A stretch of DNA of 41,594 nt from Massilia sp. YIM B02443 (GTDB taxonomy: Bacteria; Pseudomonadota; Gammaproteobacteria; Burkholderiales; Burkholderiaceae_D), in assembly GCF_030411955.1 (NCBI RefSeq), contig NZ_JASNRA010000010.1, positions 1 through 41,594 of the forward strand. Reading direction: 5' to 3'. A model generated the notes under the pieces. It was not told the origin of the DNA, ran no database searches, and was given only the letters and a program-made list of their open reading frames with translations. The stretch's first letter is position 1, and each line of letters opens with the position of its first letter. This document shows positions 8,154-16,991 of the stretch, piece by piece. The translations under genes and the position numbers were made by a program.

Positions 8154-9935
8154 ATGACCCGTTCCCTGCCCCTGCTCCTGTCCGCCCTGCTGTGCGCCGC
8201 CCTCCCCGCCATGGCCCAGGTCAAGACGCCCGCCACGCCGGAAAAGATGAACCAGTTGTATGCCGACTACTGGGAAGACTACCTGCGCGAGAATCCGATC
8301 GCCGCCACCTTCAACGGCGACGCGCGCTACAACGACCGCTTCGGCGTCACCTCGTCCGCCGAAGGCCGCGCGCAAAGCCGCGCGCTGGCCGAGAAATACC
8401 TCGCGCAGACCGCCAGATACGATCCGAGCCCGCTGCCGCCGGAAGACCGCATCAGCTATGACCTGCTGCGCTACCGCCTGCAGCAGGTCCTGGACGGTCT
8501 GCGCTTCCCATCGCATCTGGCGCCGGTGAACCAGTTCTCGGGCCTGCACCTGATGATGGCGCAGCTGGGTTCGGGCGCATCGACGCAGCCGTTCCAGACC
8601 GTGCAGGATTACGAGAACTGGCTCAAGCGCGCGGTCGGCTACGCGCCGGCGGTGGACAACCTGATCGCCGACATGCGCCTCGGGATCAAGCAGGGCGTGG
8701 TGATGCCGAAGGCGCTCATCAAGCGCGTGCTGCCGCAGCTGGAAAACGTCGGCAGCGACGACCTGGCCACCAGCACCTACATGGGGCCGACCAAAAAATT
8801 CCCGGCCTCGTTCAGCGCCACCGACAAGGCGCGCCTGACGGATGCCTACGGCAAGCTGGTGCGCGAGCAGCTGGCACCGGCCAACCGCAAGCTGCTGTCC
8901 TTCATGAAGGACACCTACCTGCCGGCCGGCCGCGACAGCGCCGGCATCGGGGCCCTGCCGGGCGGGAAGGACTGGTACGCCTTCCTGGCGCGCCAGTCGA
9001 CCACCACCGACCTGACCCCGGCCCAGATCCACGACATCGGCCTTTCGGAAGTGGCGCGCATCCGCGCCCAGTTCGAAGAAGCCAAGGTGCGCGTCGGCTT
9101 CCAGGGCACGCTCAAGCAGTTCTTCGAGCACCTGAACACCTCGCCCGAACTGCGCTTCAAGTCGCGCGAAGAAATCCTGGCGGCCTACGAGGCGCTGCGT
9201 CCGCAGGTCGAATCCAAGGTCGGCCAGTTGTTCGCGCGCGTGCCGAAGGCGCCATTCGAGATTCGCCCCGTGGAGGCGTTCCGCGAAGTGAGCGCGGCGC
9301 CGGCCTCGTACCAGCGCGGCTCGGTCGACGGCAAGCGTCCCGGCATCTTCTACTTCAACGCCTACAAGCCGGAAACGCGCACCCGCTTCACCACCAACGC
9401 CTTCTTCCTGCACGAGGCGATTCCGGGCCACCACTTCGAGCGCAGTCTGGCGCAGGAAACCACAGGCCTGCCGGCCTTCCGCCGTCTCGGCGGCACCACC
9501 GCGTTCTCGGAGGGCTGGGGCCTGTACAGCGAAATGCTGGGCCAGGAAATCGGCATGTACGACGATCCGTGGCAGTGGGTGGGCCGCCTGACCGCGGAGA
9601 TCTGGCGCGCCGTGCGCCTGGTGGTCGATACCGGCGTGCATGAGAAAGGCTGGACGCGCGAGCAGGCGATCGCCTACTTCCGCGACAACGTGCCGCAGGA
9701 CGAGGTGACGGCGGTGCAGGAAGTCGAGCGCTACATCGCGATTCCGGGCCAGGCGCTGAGCTACAAGATCGGTGAGCTGAAGCTGCGCGAACTGCGCACC
9801 CGCGCCGAGAAGACGCTCGGCAAGGATTTTGATCTGCGCGCCTTCCACAACGAGGTGCTGTCGCATGGCGCGGTGCCGCTCGACGTGCTGGAAGCGGCGA
9901 CGGATCGCTGGATCGCGGCGCAGAAGAAGAACTAA
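8154..9935 (+). CDS. Secreted DUF885-family metallopeptidase
   Basis: A 593-residue protein with a clear signal peptide (MTRSLPLLLSALLCAALPAMA, cleavage after AMA near residue 21), so periplasmic or exported. It belongs to the DUF885 family (PF05960), predicted zinc peptidases. The characteristic metal-binding segment is H420-E421-A-I-P-G-H426-H427, followed by EGWGLYSE about 30 residues later, which would provide a further ligand. The length matches the family. It is probably transcribed separately from the upstream ATP-grasp genes and ends at a strong terminator. Substrate specificity cannot be read from the sequence. Confidence 0.93.
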   Translation: MTRSLPLLLSALLCAALPAMAQVKTPATPEKMNQLYADYWEDYLRENPIAATFNGDARYNDRFGVTSSAEGRAQSRALAEKYLAQTARYDPSPLPPEDRISYDLLRYRLQQVLDGLRFPSHLAPVNQFSGLHLMMAQLGSGASTQPFQTVQDYENWLKRAVGYAPAVDNLIADMRLGIKQGVVMPKALIKRVLPQLENVGSDDLATSTYMGPTKKFPASFSATDKARLTDAYGKLVREQLAPANRKLLSFMKDTYLPAGRDSAGIGALPGGKDWYAFLARQSTTTDLTPAQIHDIGLSEVARIRAQFEEAKVRVGFQGTLKQFFEHLNTSPELRFKSREEILAAYEALRPQVESKVGQLFARVPKAPFEIRPVEAFREVSAAPASYQRGSVDGKRPGIFYFNAYKPETRTRFTTNAFFLHEAIPGHHFERSLAQETTGLPAFRRLGGTTAFSEGWGLYSEMLGQEIGMYDDPWQWVGRLTAEIWRAVRLVVDTGVHEKGWTREQAIAYFRDNVPQDEVTAVQEVERYIAIPGQALSYKIGELKLRELRTRAEKTLGKDFDLRAFHNEVLSHGAVPLDVLEAATDRWIAAQKKN

Positions 9936-9952
9936 GCACAAGCAGCACGCAG

Positions 9953-9977
9953 AACGCCACCTTCGGGTGGCGTTTTT
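9953..9977 (+). terminator. Rho-independent terminator of the DUF885 gene
   Basis: A 9-bp perfect stem (9953-9961 with 9966-9974) with a TTCG tetraloop is followed by a run of T. It lies 17 nt after the stop and before the convergent gene ending at 9981. The same stem with another loop appears at 19304-19326. Confidence 0.9.
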
Positions 9978-9980
9978 ACA

Positions 9981-10874
9981 TTATTCGCGCTGCGCCTGCG
10001 CCATCTCCAGCGCCGGCAAGGTCACGGTCAGGAACGACGACACCTGCCCGATCAGGTCCGCGGCCTGCTGGCGCACCTGCCCCATGTGCAATATCGACAG
10101 CTCGGCCTGGCGCACCGCCTGCTGGATCAGCGTGCGGCGCTGCGCCAGCGCGTCGAGCAAGGTGGCGTCCGGGGTGCCGCCGGCCAGGTGCGACACCACT
10201 GCCAGCACGGCGCCGTGCAGGGTCAGGTTGCGCGCCGATGCTTCCAGGTTGCGCACGGCGACCTCGCTGTCGGCCAGCAGCTGCAGCAGCTGCTCGCGCG
10301 CCGAGGTCAGCGCCGGCCGGTACATCGCCGGCGGCGTCGGACGGCGCAGCAGCTTGCCGAACATGCCGCTCGGCGCGCGCGTGCTCTCGAGCGCGTTCCC
10401 GAGCAGCGCCGGCACCGCCATCTGCGTGAACTTGAGCACCAGCTCGGTGATCGGCTGGAGCAAGGAAGCCTGCTCCATCAGCGGCGCTTCCGCCCATTGC
10501 GTGACGAGCGACAGCCTGACCGGCAGGATGCGCCGGAACAGCGTCGCCAGCCGCCCTTCCGACTGCGCGAACAAGGCCGGATACTCGGCCCGGGCCTGCG
10601 CCAGCGCGTCGCGCACCGCCGGATGGTCTTCGCTGTCGAACAACGCCCTGGCTGCGCTTTTCGCGGTGACGCCCGAGGATGCGGGCGTCGGAGGGAGATC
10701 GTCGAACGACAGCGCCTTGGGAGGACTGCTGCTCGCTGCCGGCGTTGGCGCTGCTGCGTCGCCGAAGTCGAACGCCTGCGGAACGACCGAACTACCGGCC
10801 GCACTGCCGACTGGATCTGCAGGCGCCTCGGGTTCTGCGCCGAAATCGAATGCCTTGGGCTTCTGGTGTGTCAT
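9981..10874 (-). CDS. Unrecognised protein of the TelA/TerD gene unit
   Basis: A 297-residue protein that I cannot assign to a family. The first ~85 residues are Ala/Pro/Ser-rich and probably disordered, and carry three similar short motifs: KAFDFG (near residue 7), QAFDFGD (near 33) and KALSFDD (near 53). The remaining ~200 residues are predicted helical (long Leu/Ala/Gln/Arg-rich stretches), with no signal peptide or clear membrane span. It is the last gene of a leftward unit 65 nt after the TerD-family gene, so a role in the same stress pathway is inferred. The repeated motifs look like linear binding motifs for a partner. A weak ribosome binding site precedes the ATG. Confidence 0.8.
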   Translation of the reverse strand: MTHQKPKAFDFGAEPEAPADPVGSAAGSSVVPQAFDFGDAAAPTPAASSSPPKALSFDDLPPTPASSGVTAKSAARALFDSEDHPAVRDALAQARAEYPALFAQSEGRLATLFRRILPVRLSLVTQWAEAPLMEQASLLQPITELVLKFTQMAVPALLGNALESTRAPSGMFGKLLRRPTPPAMYRPALTSAREQLLQLLADSEVAVRNLEASARNLTLHGAVLAVVSHLAGGTPDATLLDALAQRRTLIQQAVRQAELSILHMGQVRQQAADLIGQVSSFLTVTLPALEMAQAQRE

Positions 10875-10939
10875 CGGCTACTTCACTGCGCGACGCGCCG
10901 GCGCCCGCATGCAAGGGCAGGCTGCGGCGCGCACGCTCC

Positions 10940-11527
10940 TCAGACGGTTCCGCCGAGCTTGCGGATGAAGGTCGCCAGGTTCAGCTTGAAACCGGCGCCG
11001 ACGGCGTGGAAACGCCATTCGCCATCGCGCCGGTACAGCGAGCCGAACTGCAGCGCGGTCTTGTCCGAATAGTCTTCGGTCAGGTTGTACTGGGCGATCT
11101 CCTCGCCCGTTTCGTCGTTGTAGATCTTGACGTAGGCGCCCGACACGCGGCCGAAGTTCTGCTTGCGCGCTTCGCCCTCGTGGATGGTGACCACGATCGG
11201 CATCTCCATCACGGCCGCATCGACGCGCGCCAGGTCGACGGTGATGACTTCGTCGTCGCCGGCCTTGTCGCCGGTGCGGTTGTCGCCCGAGTGCACCACG
11301 GCGCCGTCCGGCGAGGTGGTGTGGTTGTAGTAGACGAAGTGGGCGTTGCTGATCATGACCGGGTCGTCGTTGGCGTCCTTCCGGCACAGGAAGACCGACG
11401 AATCGAGGTCGAACGCCTGGCCCTCGGCCGCGTTGACCTTCCACCCGAGGCCGATGCGAACGCGCTTCAAGCCCGGTGCGGTTTTTTCGAGGTTGATGCG
11501 GTGGCCGGTTTCGAGCGTCGTCGACAT
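10940..11527 (-). CDS. TerD-family stress protein (calcium-binding fold)
   Basis: A 195-residue member of the TerD/TerE family implicated in tellurite resistance and in calcium-dependent stress responses. The whole family pattern is present: KTAPGLKRVRIGLGW, FDLDSSVFL, SPDGAVVHSGDNRTG, GDDEVITVDL, IHEGEARKQNFG and the C-terminal GEWRFHAVGAGF. The acidic DxD and GDNRTG/GDDE clusters are the known calcium sites of the family. The ATG at 11527 is preceded by AAAGGAA at suitable distance; a longer reading frame upstream lacks support. It lies between telA (76 nt upstream) and the unrecognised gene. TerD and TerE cannot be told apart with confidence. Confidence 0.95.
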   Translation of the reverse strand: MSTTLETGHRINLEKTAPGLKRVRIGLGWKVNAAEGQAFDLDSSVFLCRKDANDDPVMISNAHFVYYNHTTSPDGAVVHSGDNRTGDKAGDDEVITVDLARVDAAVMEMPIVVTIHEGEARKQNFGRVSGAYVKIYNDETGEEIAQYNLTEDYSDKTALQFGSLYRRDGEWRFHAVGAGFKLNLATFIRKLGGTV

Positions 11528-11603
11528 GGGGTTCCTTTCTTGGTGATGATGAGTTGGTCGCTGCGGTGAGCAAGGGCCAGGGCCGCCATCGCGGCCCATG
11601 CGC

Positions 11604-12758
11604 TTACACGGCAGCCGGGGAGAAGCGGGCGATCAGCTCGCGCTCCAGCTCCTGCAGTTTCGGCAACTCGTCCCGGCGGCGCTGCTGGCCTTCGTTCGAG
11701 ATCTGTTCGAGCTTGTCGAACGCCGTCACCAGCTGGGTCTGCACGTGCTGGGCCGTTTCCAGGCTGACCAGCGAACGCTGCTTGGCGCGCGCCACGGTCT
11801 CGGTATTTTCCAGCAGCATGTCGGCCTGGGCGCGGAAGGCGGCGTCGGTGGCGTCGTAGGCGGCGTTCGCCACCGCCGCGCTCTGCTTGGCTTCCAGCTG
11901 CAGCAGGTACAGCGAGAACACGTTGCGCCAGGCCGGGATCGAGACGTTGACGATGTCGGTGAAGGTGTCGGTCAGCGCGCGCGCATTGTCCTGCGACAGG
12001 CGGATCTGCGGCACCATCTGCGTGGCCATCAGCATGGCGCGGCGCAGGTCGTCGATGCGCTTTTCGAGCCGCTCCAGGCGGCGCTTGAGTTCGGTCGCCT
12101 GCTGGGCTTCGAAGGCGTTGCCTGGCGCCGCCTGTTGCGCCACCGCCTGGCGCAGCCGGCCGGCCCATTCCTCGCCCTTGCGCACGTCCGCGTCCAGGCC
12201 CTGGTAGTACATCTCCAGGCCCTTGTACATCTCGTCGAAGTCCTGGATGCGCGCGCGGTGCACGTTGGCGTGGCGCGTCATCTCGCCGACCAGGGTGTCC
12301 ATGCGCGACTCGACCACCTGGTACTGCGACAGCATCTTTTCCTTGACCGAGCCGAACATATTGCTGACGCGCGACAGCAGCCCGCCGGAGCGCAGCTTGG
12401 CCGGGTCCAGGCCCTTGGAGGTGGCGATCAGTTCGTTCAGCTGGGTGCCGAACACGTCGGCGTCGGACGCGCGCACGGTGCCGAGCAGCTTGGCCGACAC
12501 CTTGGCCACGCCGGCGCCGGTATTGCCGCCCAGGCCTTCGATCGCCTTGTCGTCGATGCCGGAGATGTCGACCCGGACCGGCGGCGGCGCGCTCGCTTCC
12601 GGACGCATGGCCGGCAGCGCGTCCGCTGCGCGGGCAGGATCGAGCAGCGGCGGGAAGGCCGGCGCAGAGGCAGGCGCGGGCGCAAGGGCAGGCGCAGGCG
12701 TCGCGGACGAAGCGGATGCGGCGTTCGCTTCCTCGTCGGAAGAGAAGAGCGGTTTCAT
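11604..12758 (-). CDS. telA: TelA-family toxic anion resistance protein
   Basis: A 384-residue TelA/KlaA family protein (PF05816). The N-terminal ~65 residues are Ala/Pro-rich and likely disordered. The rest is a long alpha-helical, coiled-coil-forming domain with family features such as DFDEMYKGLEMYYQGLDADV, MATQMVPQIRLSQ and NVSIPAWRNVFSLYLLQLEAKQS. No signal peptide. The ATG at 12758 has AAGGAG just upstream. It is first gene of the leftward telA-terD unit. TelA proteins are linked to tellurite and other envelope or metal stress in Ter clusters; the biochemical role is not established. Confidence 0.93.
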   Translation of the reverse strand: MKPLFSSDEEANAASASSATPAPALAPAPASAPAFPPLLDPARAADALPAMRPEASAPPPVRVDISGIDDKAIEGLGGNTGAGVAKVSAKLLGTVRASDADVFGTQLNELIATSKGLDPAKLRSGGLLSRVSNMFGSVKEKMLSQYQVVESRMDTLVGEMTRHANVHRARIQDFDEMYKGLEMYYQGLDADVRKGEEWAGRLRQAVAQQAAPGNAFEAQQATELKRRLERLEKRIDDLRRAMLMATQMVPQIRLSQDNARALTDTFTDIVNVSIPAWRNVFSLYLLQLEAKQSAAVANAAYDATDAAFRAQADMLLENTETVARAKQRSLVSLETAQHVQTQLVTAFDKLEQISNEGQQRRRDELPKLQELERELIARFSPAAV

Positions 12759-12887
12759 GAAACTCCTTCAGGCAAGAAGTGGCAACATGACTAGCTTACC
12801 ACTGGACAATCGCGCTGAGCGAGTTTGAGTATGATCCGCCCACACACCGGCAATTCGCGGACACGGAAAAATACGAGGGTTTTCCGG

Positions 12888-14117
12888 TTACGGTCTGAGC
12901 AGCACCAGCCCGACGTTCGAACTGGCCACGATCGCCCCGCTGTCGTTGATCGCCAGCGCATGATCGATCACCAGCCCGCGCGGCGCATCGCGCAGCAGCC
13001 GGTTCAGGTCGCGCATGCCGACGCCGGCGCTCCAGACGAAGGCGCGCATGGCGCCGTTCCTGTCTTCGGCAAAACCGACGATCTGCCCCCTGGCGTTGAC
13101 GGCGCGCGCGGCCGAGGTGCGCCCGCCCAGCGTGCCCAGTTCGCGCATGCCGCCCGACCGCGTCCACGACATCGCGCGCTGGCGGCCGTCGGCATAAGCG
13201 ATGCCGCCCGCGATGTGCAGGCCGGGCGTCATCGCGTTCACCCACGCGCTGGCGCCGCGGCCGATGCCGAGGTCGACCATGCCACCGGCACGCGTCCACA
13301 GGAACGGGCGGTGGCCGCCATCGTCCGCCACGGCGACCCGGTTGCCCGCCACCTCGCCCCCGGCGCCGACCGCCACCGGCGTCGACTCGACGCTGCCCAG
13401 CGTGTCGATGTCGACCATGCCGTGCGCGCGGCTCCAGACGAAGGCGCGGTGGTAGGGGTCGCCATACCGGTCCTCGAGCGTGACCCGGCCCGCGACCAGG
13501 CCGGCGTCGTTGAGCGCCATGCCGGAGGCAGGTTCCGGCAGGCCGGGTGCGATGCCCAGGTCTTCCATGCCGCCGGCGCGGCTCCAGCGGAACGGGCGCG
13601 CCGCATCGTTGAACGATCCGGTGACCACGCCGCGCCGGTTGATGGCCTGGGCATACGAGCGTCCCGCGCCCGGCTGGGCCTGCAGGTCGAGCATGCCGCC
13701 CGCCGCGCTCCAGACGAAGGCATGCTCGATGCCGTCGGCGCCGAGCGAGGTGCCGGCGATCTGGCCGGCGTCGTTCAGGTCATGCGCATAAACGTGCAGG
13801 CCGCCGAGCGAGCCGATATCGCGCACCGCGGCGCCGTCATAGAAGAATGCCGCCGTGCGCTGGCCGGTGACCATCGTGAAGGCAACCTGCCCGCTGGCGT
13901 TGATGGCCGGATAGGCGGCGATGGCGCCGGGAGCGAGCTGGATCACGCGATAGATCGGGGGCGGGCCGCCGTGCCGGCTATCCGCATCGACAGGGTGCAC
14001 CACCTGCTGCGCCATTGCCGCCCCGGCCGCCCACAGCATCGTCATCAGCAACAGCAATCGCGCCAGCCACCATGTCGCGCTGCCGGCCGATACCTCGTCT
14101 CCTCGAACGAATCGCAT
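12888..14117 (-). CDS. Exported HAF-repeat protein
   Basis: A 409-residue protein with an N-terminal signal peptide (hydrophobic core WWLARLLLLMTMLWAAGAAMA). It carries seven copies of the HAF motif, pattern (H/R)AFxWSxxxGMxDLGxLGG, alternating with INxxGQVAG-type segments, for example HAFVWSAAGGMLDL, RPFRWSRAGGMEDLG, RAFVWSRAHGMVDI and RAFVWSAGVGMRDL. The regular ~50-residue spacing of seven units suggests a seven-bladed beta-propeller. I chose the ATG at 14117 because GGAG sits 6 nt upstream, inside codons of an alternative in-frame ATG at 14129. No sorting signal is seen at the C-terminus. Function unknown. Confidence 0.88.
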   Translation of the reverse strand: MRFVRGDEVSAGSATWWLARLLLLMTMLWAAGAAMAQQVVHPVDADSRHGGPPPIYRVIQLAPGAIAAYPAINASGQVAFTMVTGQRTAAFFYDGAAVRDIGSLGGLHVYAHDLNDAGQIAGTSLGADGIEHAFVWSAAGGMLDLQAQPGAGRSYAQAINRRGVVTGSFNDAARPFRWSRAGGMEDLGIAPGLPEPASGMALNDAGLVAGRVTLEDRYGDPYHRAFVWSRAHGMVDIDTLGSVESTPVAVGAGGEVAGNRVAVADDGGHRPFLWTRAGGMVDLGIGRGASAWVNAMTPGLHIAGGIAYADGRQRAMSWTRSGGMRELGTLGGRTSAARAVNARGQIVGFAEDRNGAMRAFVWSAGVGMRDLNRLLRDAPRGLVIDHALAINDSGAIVASSNVGLVLLRP

Positions 14118-14358
14118 GCATGTCTCCATAGAAAGTTGAATTCGTGGGCCGGTGACCGTTGGCGATCACGGGCAGCGGACTCCATCATGCACTGCGCATG
14201 GCGCGCACGGTAAAGCCCGGCCCTTCAATCGCGCGAGCGTTTGTGCTGGACTAATCGGTTTTTCAGGGGGTAAGTAACCTTAAGCACGTCCAGCGTTTGC
14301 AGAGCGCCCGAGTGCGCTACCATTGCTGAGCCGTTCATTTTCACGTGGGACTTTTTTG

Positions 14359-14377
14359 CCAGGACTACCCGTCCTGG
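14359..14377 (+). other. Leader hairpin before the periplasmic hypothetical gene
   Basis: A perfect 7-bp stem (CCAGGAC at 14359-14365 with GTCCTGG at 14371-14377) closes a TACCC loop 23 nt before the ATG at 14401 and just before its AGGAG. T residues lie before, not after, the hairpin, so it does not look like a terminator of rightward transcription. It may affect translation or mRNA stability. Confidence 0.4.
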
Positions 14378-14400
14378 ATAACCTGACTCAGGAGTCGATC

Positions 14401-14901
14401 ATGGAAAGACCTCAGCTGTCCTTGCCAACGATGAAAAGCGTCACCGCCGTTCTTCTTGCCGTGTGTTCCGCCGGGGCCGTTGCGGCAGAGTCCCAGCTGC
14501 TCGAAAACGCCATGTCCTGCAAGCTCAAGGACGGCGAACTGCCGGCGCTGATGCGCCAGCTCACGGCCCAGCAAGCGGCCTTTGCAAAGCCGTCCCAGCA
14601 ATACGGCGCGCCGTCGGCCGATGTCTATCAACTGCCCAAGCCGGTGACCGCCTTCGGCTACGCATCGTCGGAAGTCGTCGTCACGCCGGGCCGGATCCTG
14701 CTGGCGGTGCCGGGTGAAGCGATGGCCAAGGCGGTCGGCAAGCTCAAGCTGAAGGAAGAGGAATACTCACCCGCCCGGCGCGAAGTGCGCCCGACGGTGA
14801 ACGTGGTCGCTTTCCAGCTGTCGCACAAGGCGCTGGAAAACAAGCTGCTGGTGGGCTGCGAGTACCAGCATGCCGATGCGGCCCGCTGGGTTCGCTCATG
14901 A
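14401..14901 (+). CDS. Small exported protein, unrecognised
   Basis: A 166-residue protein. A signal peptide follows a short leader (MKSVTAVLLAVCSAGAVAA, beginning at residue 11), so a periplasmic or secreted location is likely. Two Cys in the mature part (in AMSCKLKDG and VGCEYQHAD) could form a disulphide. The mature region is small and soluble with several Lys/Glu-rich segments. No family recognised. The ATG at 14401 is chosen because of AGGAG 7-11 nt upstream; the longer upstream reading frame is not supported. It ends before a good terminator and seems to be a single-gene unit. Confidence 0.82.
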   Translation: MERPQLSLPTMKSVTAVLLAVCSAGAVAAESQLLENAMSCKLKDGELPALMRQLTAQQAAFAKPSQQYGAPSADVYQLPKPVTAFGYASSEVVVTPGRILLAVPGEAMAKAVGKLKLKEEEYSPARREVRPTVNVVAFQLSHKALENKLLVGCEYQHADAARWVRS

Positions 14902-14956
14902 ACGCCGGCAACGGTCACGGCTGATGCCTGGGTAGAATACCGGCAGGCACAACGCA

Positions 14957-14986
14957 GGGTTACCGCTGGCCGGCGGTAGCCCTTTT
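14957..14986 (+). terminator. Rho-independent terminator
   Basis: A 10-bp stem with one G-T pair (14957-14966 with 14973-14982) and a 6-nt loop is followed by TTTT (14983-14986), 55 nt after the stop of the small exported protein. Confidence 0.8.
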
Positions 14987-15022
14987 CATGCACATCCGCA
15001 GCACTCGAATAAAGAACAAACC

Positions 15023-15937
15023 ATGCGCATTTCCGCCACCTGGCGCCGCACCGGCGTAGTCCTGTTCGCCGCCCTGGCGCTGGGCTGCACGACCTCTCCT
15101 GCTCCGGATTCGACGCCATCGAGCGCCACCCGGATCCTTTTCGTCGGCAACAGCTTCATCTTCGGCAGCCCGGCCGGCGCCGCGCCGCTGGTGCAGTCGT
15201 ACCGGCCAGCTACCGTCACCGACCTGAACGGCACCAACATCGGCGGCGTGCCGGCGCTGTTCAAGGCGATGACGGTGCAGGCCGGCCTGAACTACGAGGT
15301 GAGCCTGGAAACGATGGGCGGCGCCGGTCTGGATGCGCACTACGACAAGAAACTGGATGTGATCGCCAAGCCGTTCGACGTGGTCCTGCTGCAAAGCTAC
15401 AGCACGCTCGACGCCGCCAAGCCGGGCGACCCGGGCCTGCTGGTCAAGTACACGGGCCTCCTTGCACAGGAATTGCGCGCCAAAAATCCGAAGGTCGACA
15501 TCCGCCTGGTCTCGACCTGGTCGCGCGCCGACCTGACCTACAAGAACGCCAGCCCCTGGCTTGGCGCGCCGATCGACAGGATGGCGCTCGACCTGCGCCG
15601 CGGCTACGACGCCGCAGCTGCCGCGCATGGCATCGACAGCGGCAGCGTGATCCCGGTCGGCCAGGCCTGGAACCGCGCCATCGCCGCCGGCGTGGCCGAC
15701 GCCAATCCCTACGACGGCATCGCCGACGGCAAGATCAACCTGTGGGCGCCCGACGCCTACCACGGCAGCGCGCACGGCTACTACCTGGAAGCGCTGACCA
15801 TCTTCGGCAACGTCACCGGGCGCGATCCGCGCACGCTCGGCGCCGCCGAACCGGTGGCGCGCGAACTCGGGATCGACGCCGTCACCGCCAGCGCATTGCA
15901 GCGCTTGGCGGCGGAGCAGCTGGCGCAGAAACAGTAA
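15023..15937 (+). CDS. SGNH/GDSL-type hydrolase lipoprotein
   Basis: A 304-residue predicted lipoprotein. The lipobox LALGC places the lipidated Cys at C22. Residues 38-46 (ILFVGNSFI) give the GNS block with S44 as the likely nucleophile, and DAYHGSAHGYY near residue 250 supplies the Asp/His pair of an SGNH esterase. The family cleaves ester bonds, often acetyl groups on polysaccharides; the substrate here is unknown. The ribosome binding site is weak (AAAGAA). It is convergent with a membrane protein gene and shares a hairpin with its end. Confidence 0.9.
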   Translation: MRISATWRRTGVVLFAALALGCTTSPAPDSTPSSATRILFVGNSFIFGSPAGAAPLVQSYRPATVTDLNGTNIGGVPALFKAMTVQAGLNYEVSLETMGGAGLDAHYDKKLDVIAKPFDVVLLQSYSTLDAAKPGDPGLLVKYTGLLAQELRAKNPKVDIRLVSTWSRADLTYKNASPWLGAPIDRMALDLRRGYDAAAAAHGIDSGSVIPVGQAWNRAIAAGVADANPYDGIADGKINLWAPDAYHGSAHGYYLEALTIFGNVTGRDPRTLGAAEPVARELGIDAVTASALQRLAAEQLAQKQ

Positions 15938-15965
15938 GGCGGCCGGATCAGCTCACATGGCCGCC
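15938..15965. terminator. Hairpin at the convergent gene ends
   Basis: A 7-bp stem GGCGGCC (15938-15944) with GGCCGCC (15959-15965) lies immediately after the SGNH gene stop and spans the stop codon of the convergent gene (15948-15950). There is no T tract. It could limit read-through in either direction. Confidence 0.4.
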
Positions 15966-16622
15966 ATCGCGCGCGCCGAACCCCGAGCCCATTCCGATGC
16001 CCATGCCCATGCCGCCACCGCTATCGGCGCCGCCATTGCCGCCCTTGTTGCCACCGCCCCCGCCATCGCCCTTGCCGCGTCCGGCGCCACCCTGGGTGCG
16101 CGTCGGTCCCTGTGCCGGAATCACGACGTCGCCCGGCATCGGATCGAGGTCTAGCGCGCTGCGGATGAAGCCGCGCAGGCTGACCACCAGCTCCGCGGTG
16201 TGGATCGGCCGTCCGGCCGCCAGGTCGGCCGCCGCCTGCCCCGCCAGCCGGCAATGCTCTTCGGTGCCGAGCAGCAGGATGTCCGCCAACGCGCCTTCGA
16301 CCGCGTCGCGGATGCGGCGCGAACGGTCGGTGCTGGCTAGAGCATCGTCCGGCGCCAGATCGTCCGGCTGCGGCCGGTCGCGCAGGTCGCGCAGGTGGGT
16401 CGGATCGACCGTCAGGCGACCGGTGAACGAGCCGCCCAGCGTGCGGTAGGCGGCAATCAGCGTCTTGAGCCGCTCGTTGATCTGGCGGTTCATGCGCTCG
16501 CGCCGCTGCTGGATGGTCTGCATCATGAGCATGCGGATACCCACGCCGAGCAAGGTAAACACGGCAAGCCCGATCAGCGTCGTCATCGCGCCTTGCCACG
16601 AACTGAAATCCATATAACGCAT
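15948..16622 (-). CDS. Membrane-anchored protein with glycine-rich tail, unrecognised
   Basis: A 224-residue protein with one N-terminal membrane helix (about residues 12-34, [20 protein letters not shown]), followed by a basic stretch ([19 protein letters not shown]) and a mainly helical domain. The last ~45 residues are almost only Gly with Met, Asp, Lys and Asn, a low-complexity tail. Similar proteins of unknown function occur in Burkholderiales. The start is either the ATG at 16622 or the one at 16613, both with purine-rich upstream sequence. Divergent from the DUF2256 gene with under 100 nt between. Confidence 0.8.
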   Translation of the reverse strand: MRYMDFSSWQGAMTTLIGLAVFTLLGVGIRMLMMQTIQQRRERMNRQINERLKTLIAAYRTLGGSFTGRLTVDPTHLRDLRDRPQPDDLAPDDALASTDRSRRIRDAVEGALADILLLGTEEHCRLAGQAAADLAAGRPIHTAELVVSLRGFIRSALDLDPMPGDVVIPAQGPTRTQGGAGRGKGDGGGGGNKGGNGGADSGGGMGMGIGMGSGFGARDGGHVS

Positions 16623-16717
16623 CCTTGCCTCGACAACGGTTTCGATGGGTCGAGTGTACCTGTCCGTGCCTTGCGGCCACGACACGGCTGGCAAGGCCGG
16701 GCGCTACAATCATCGCC

Positions 16718-16873
16718 ATGAAAATGCGCAAGAAGTCCGACCTGCCGACAAAGATCTGCGCCCACTGCGCTCTGCCGTTCAGCTGGCGCAAAAAGTGGGA
16801 GCGCGACTGGGACCAGGTCAAATATTGCTCGGAACGCTGCCGCCGCTCGGCCAAGCCGCCTCCTCGGGAGTAA
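16718..16873 (+). CDS. DUF2256 zinc-binding mini-protein
   Basis: A 51-residue protein with the DUF2256 (PF10013) pattern: basic start [20 protein letters not shown], then [20 protein letters not shown]. The Cys pairs CAHC and CSERC should bind one zinc. The function of the family is not known; the small basic zinc fold suggests RNA or protein binding. The ATG at 16718 gives the usual family length; an upstream in-frame extension is not homologous. Confidence 0.93.
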   Translation: MKMRKKSDLPTKICAHCALPFSWRKKWERDWDQVKYCSERCRRSAKPPPRE

Positions 16874-16991
16874 GGCTGGCGCCATTGCCTGTGCGCCCAC
16901 ATCCTGCTACAGCCTCAACCGATTGTCTCTACAATAAATCACACAGCGGTTTCGTATTTCGCTGTGCAAAACTACAATCTTGGAGACTTCA

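Noticed and set aside
8139..9941. A 600-codon minus-strand frame across the DUF885 gene
   Set aside because: The plus-strand protein has a signal peptide and the HEAIPGHH motif; the antisense frame shows no protein features.
14245..14294. Inverted repeat GCTGGAC / GTCCAGC with a long loop, and a lone CTTAAG near 14279
   Set aside because: A 7-bp repeat with a 36-nt loop is expected by chance, and the CTTAAG lacks a partner half-site at the 11-nt period needed for a QseB-type box.
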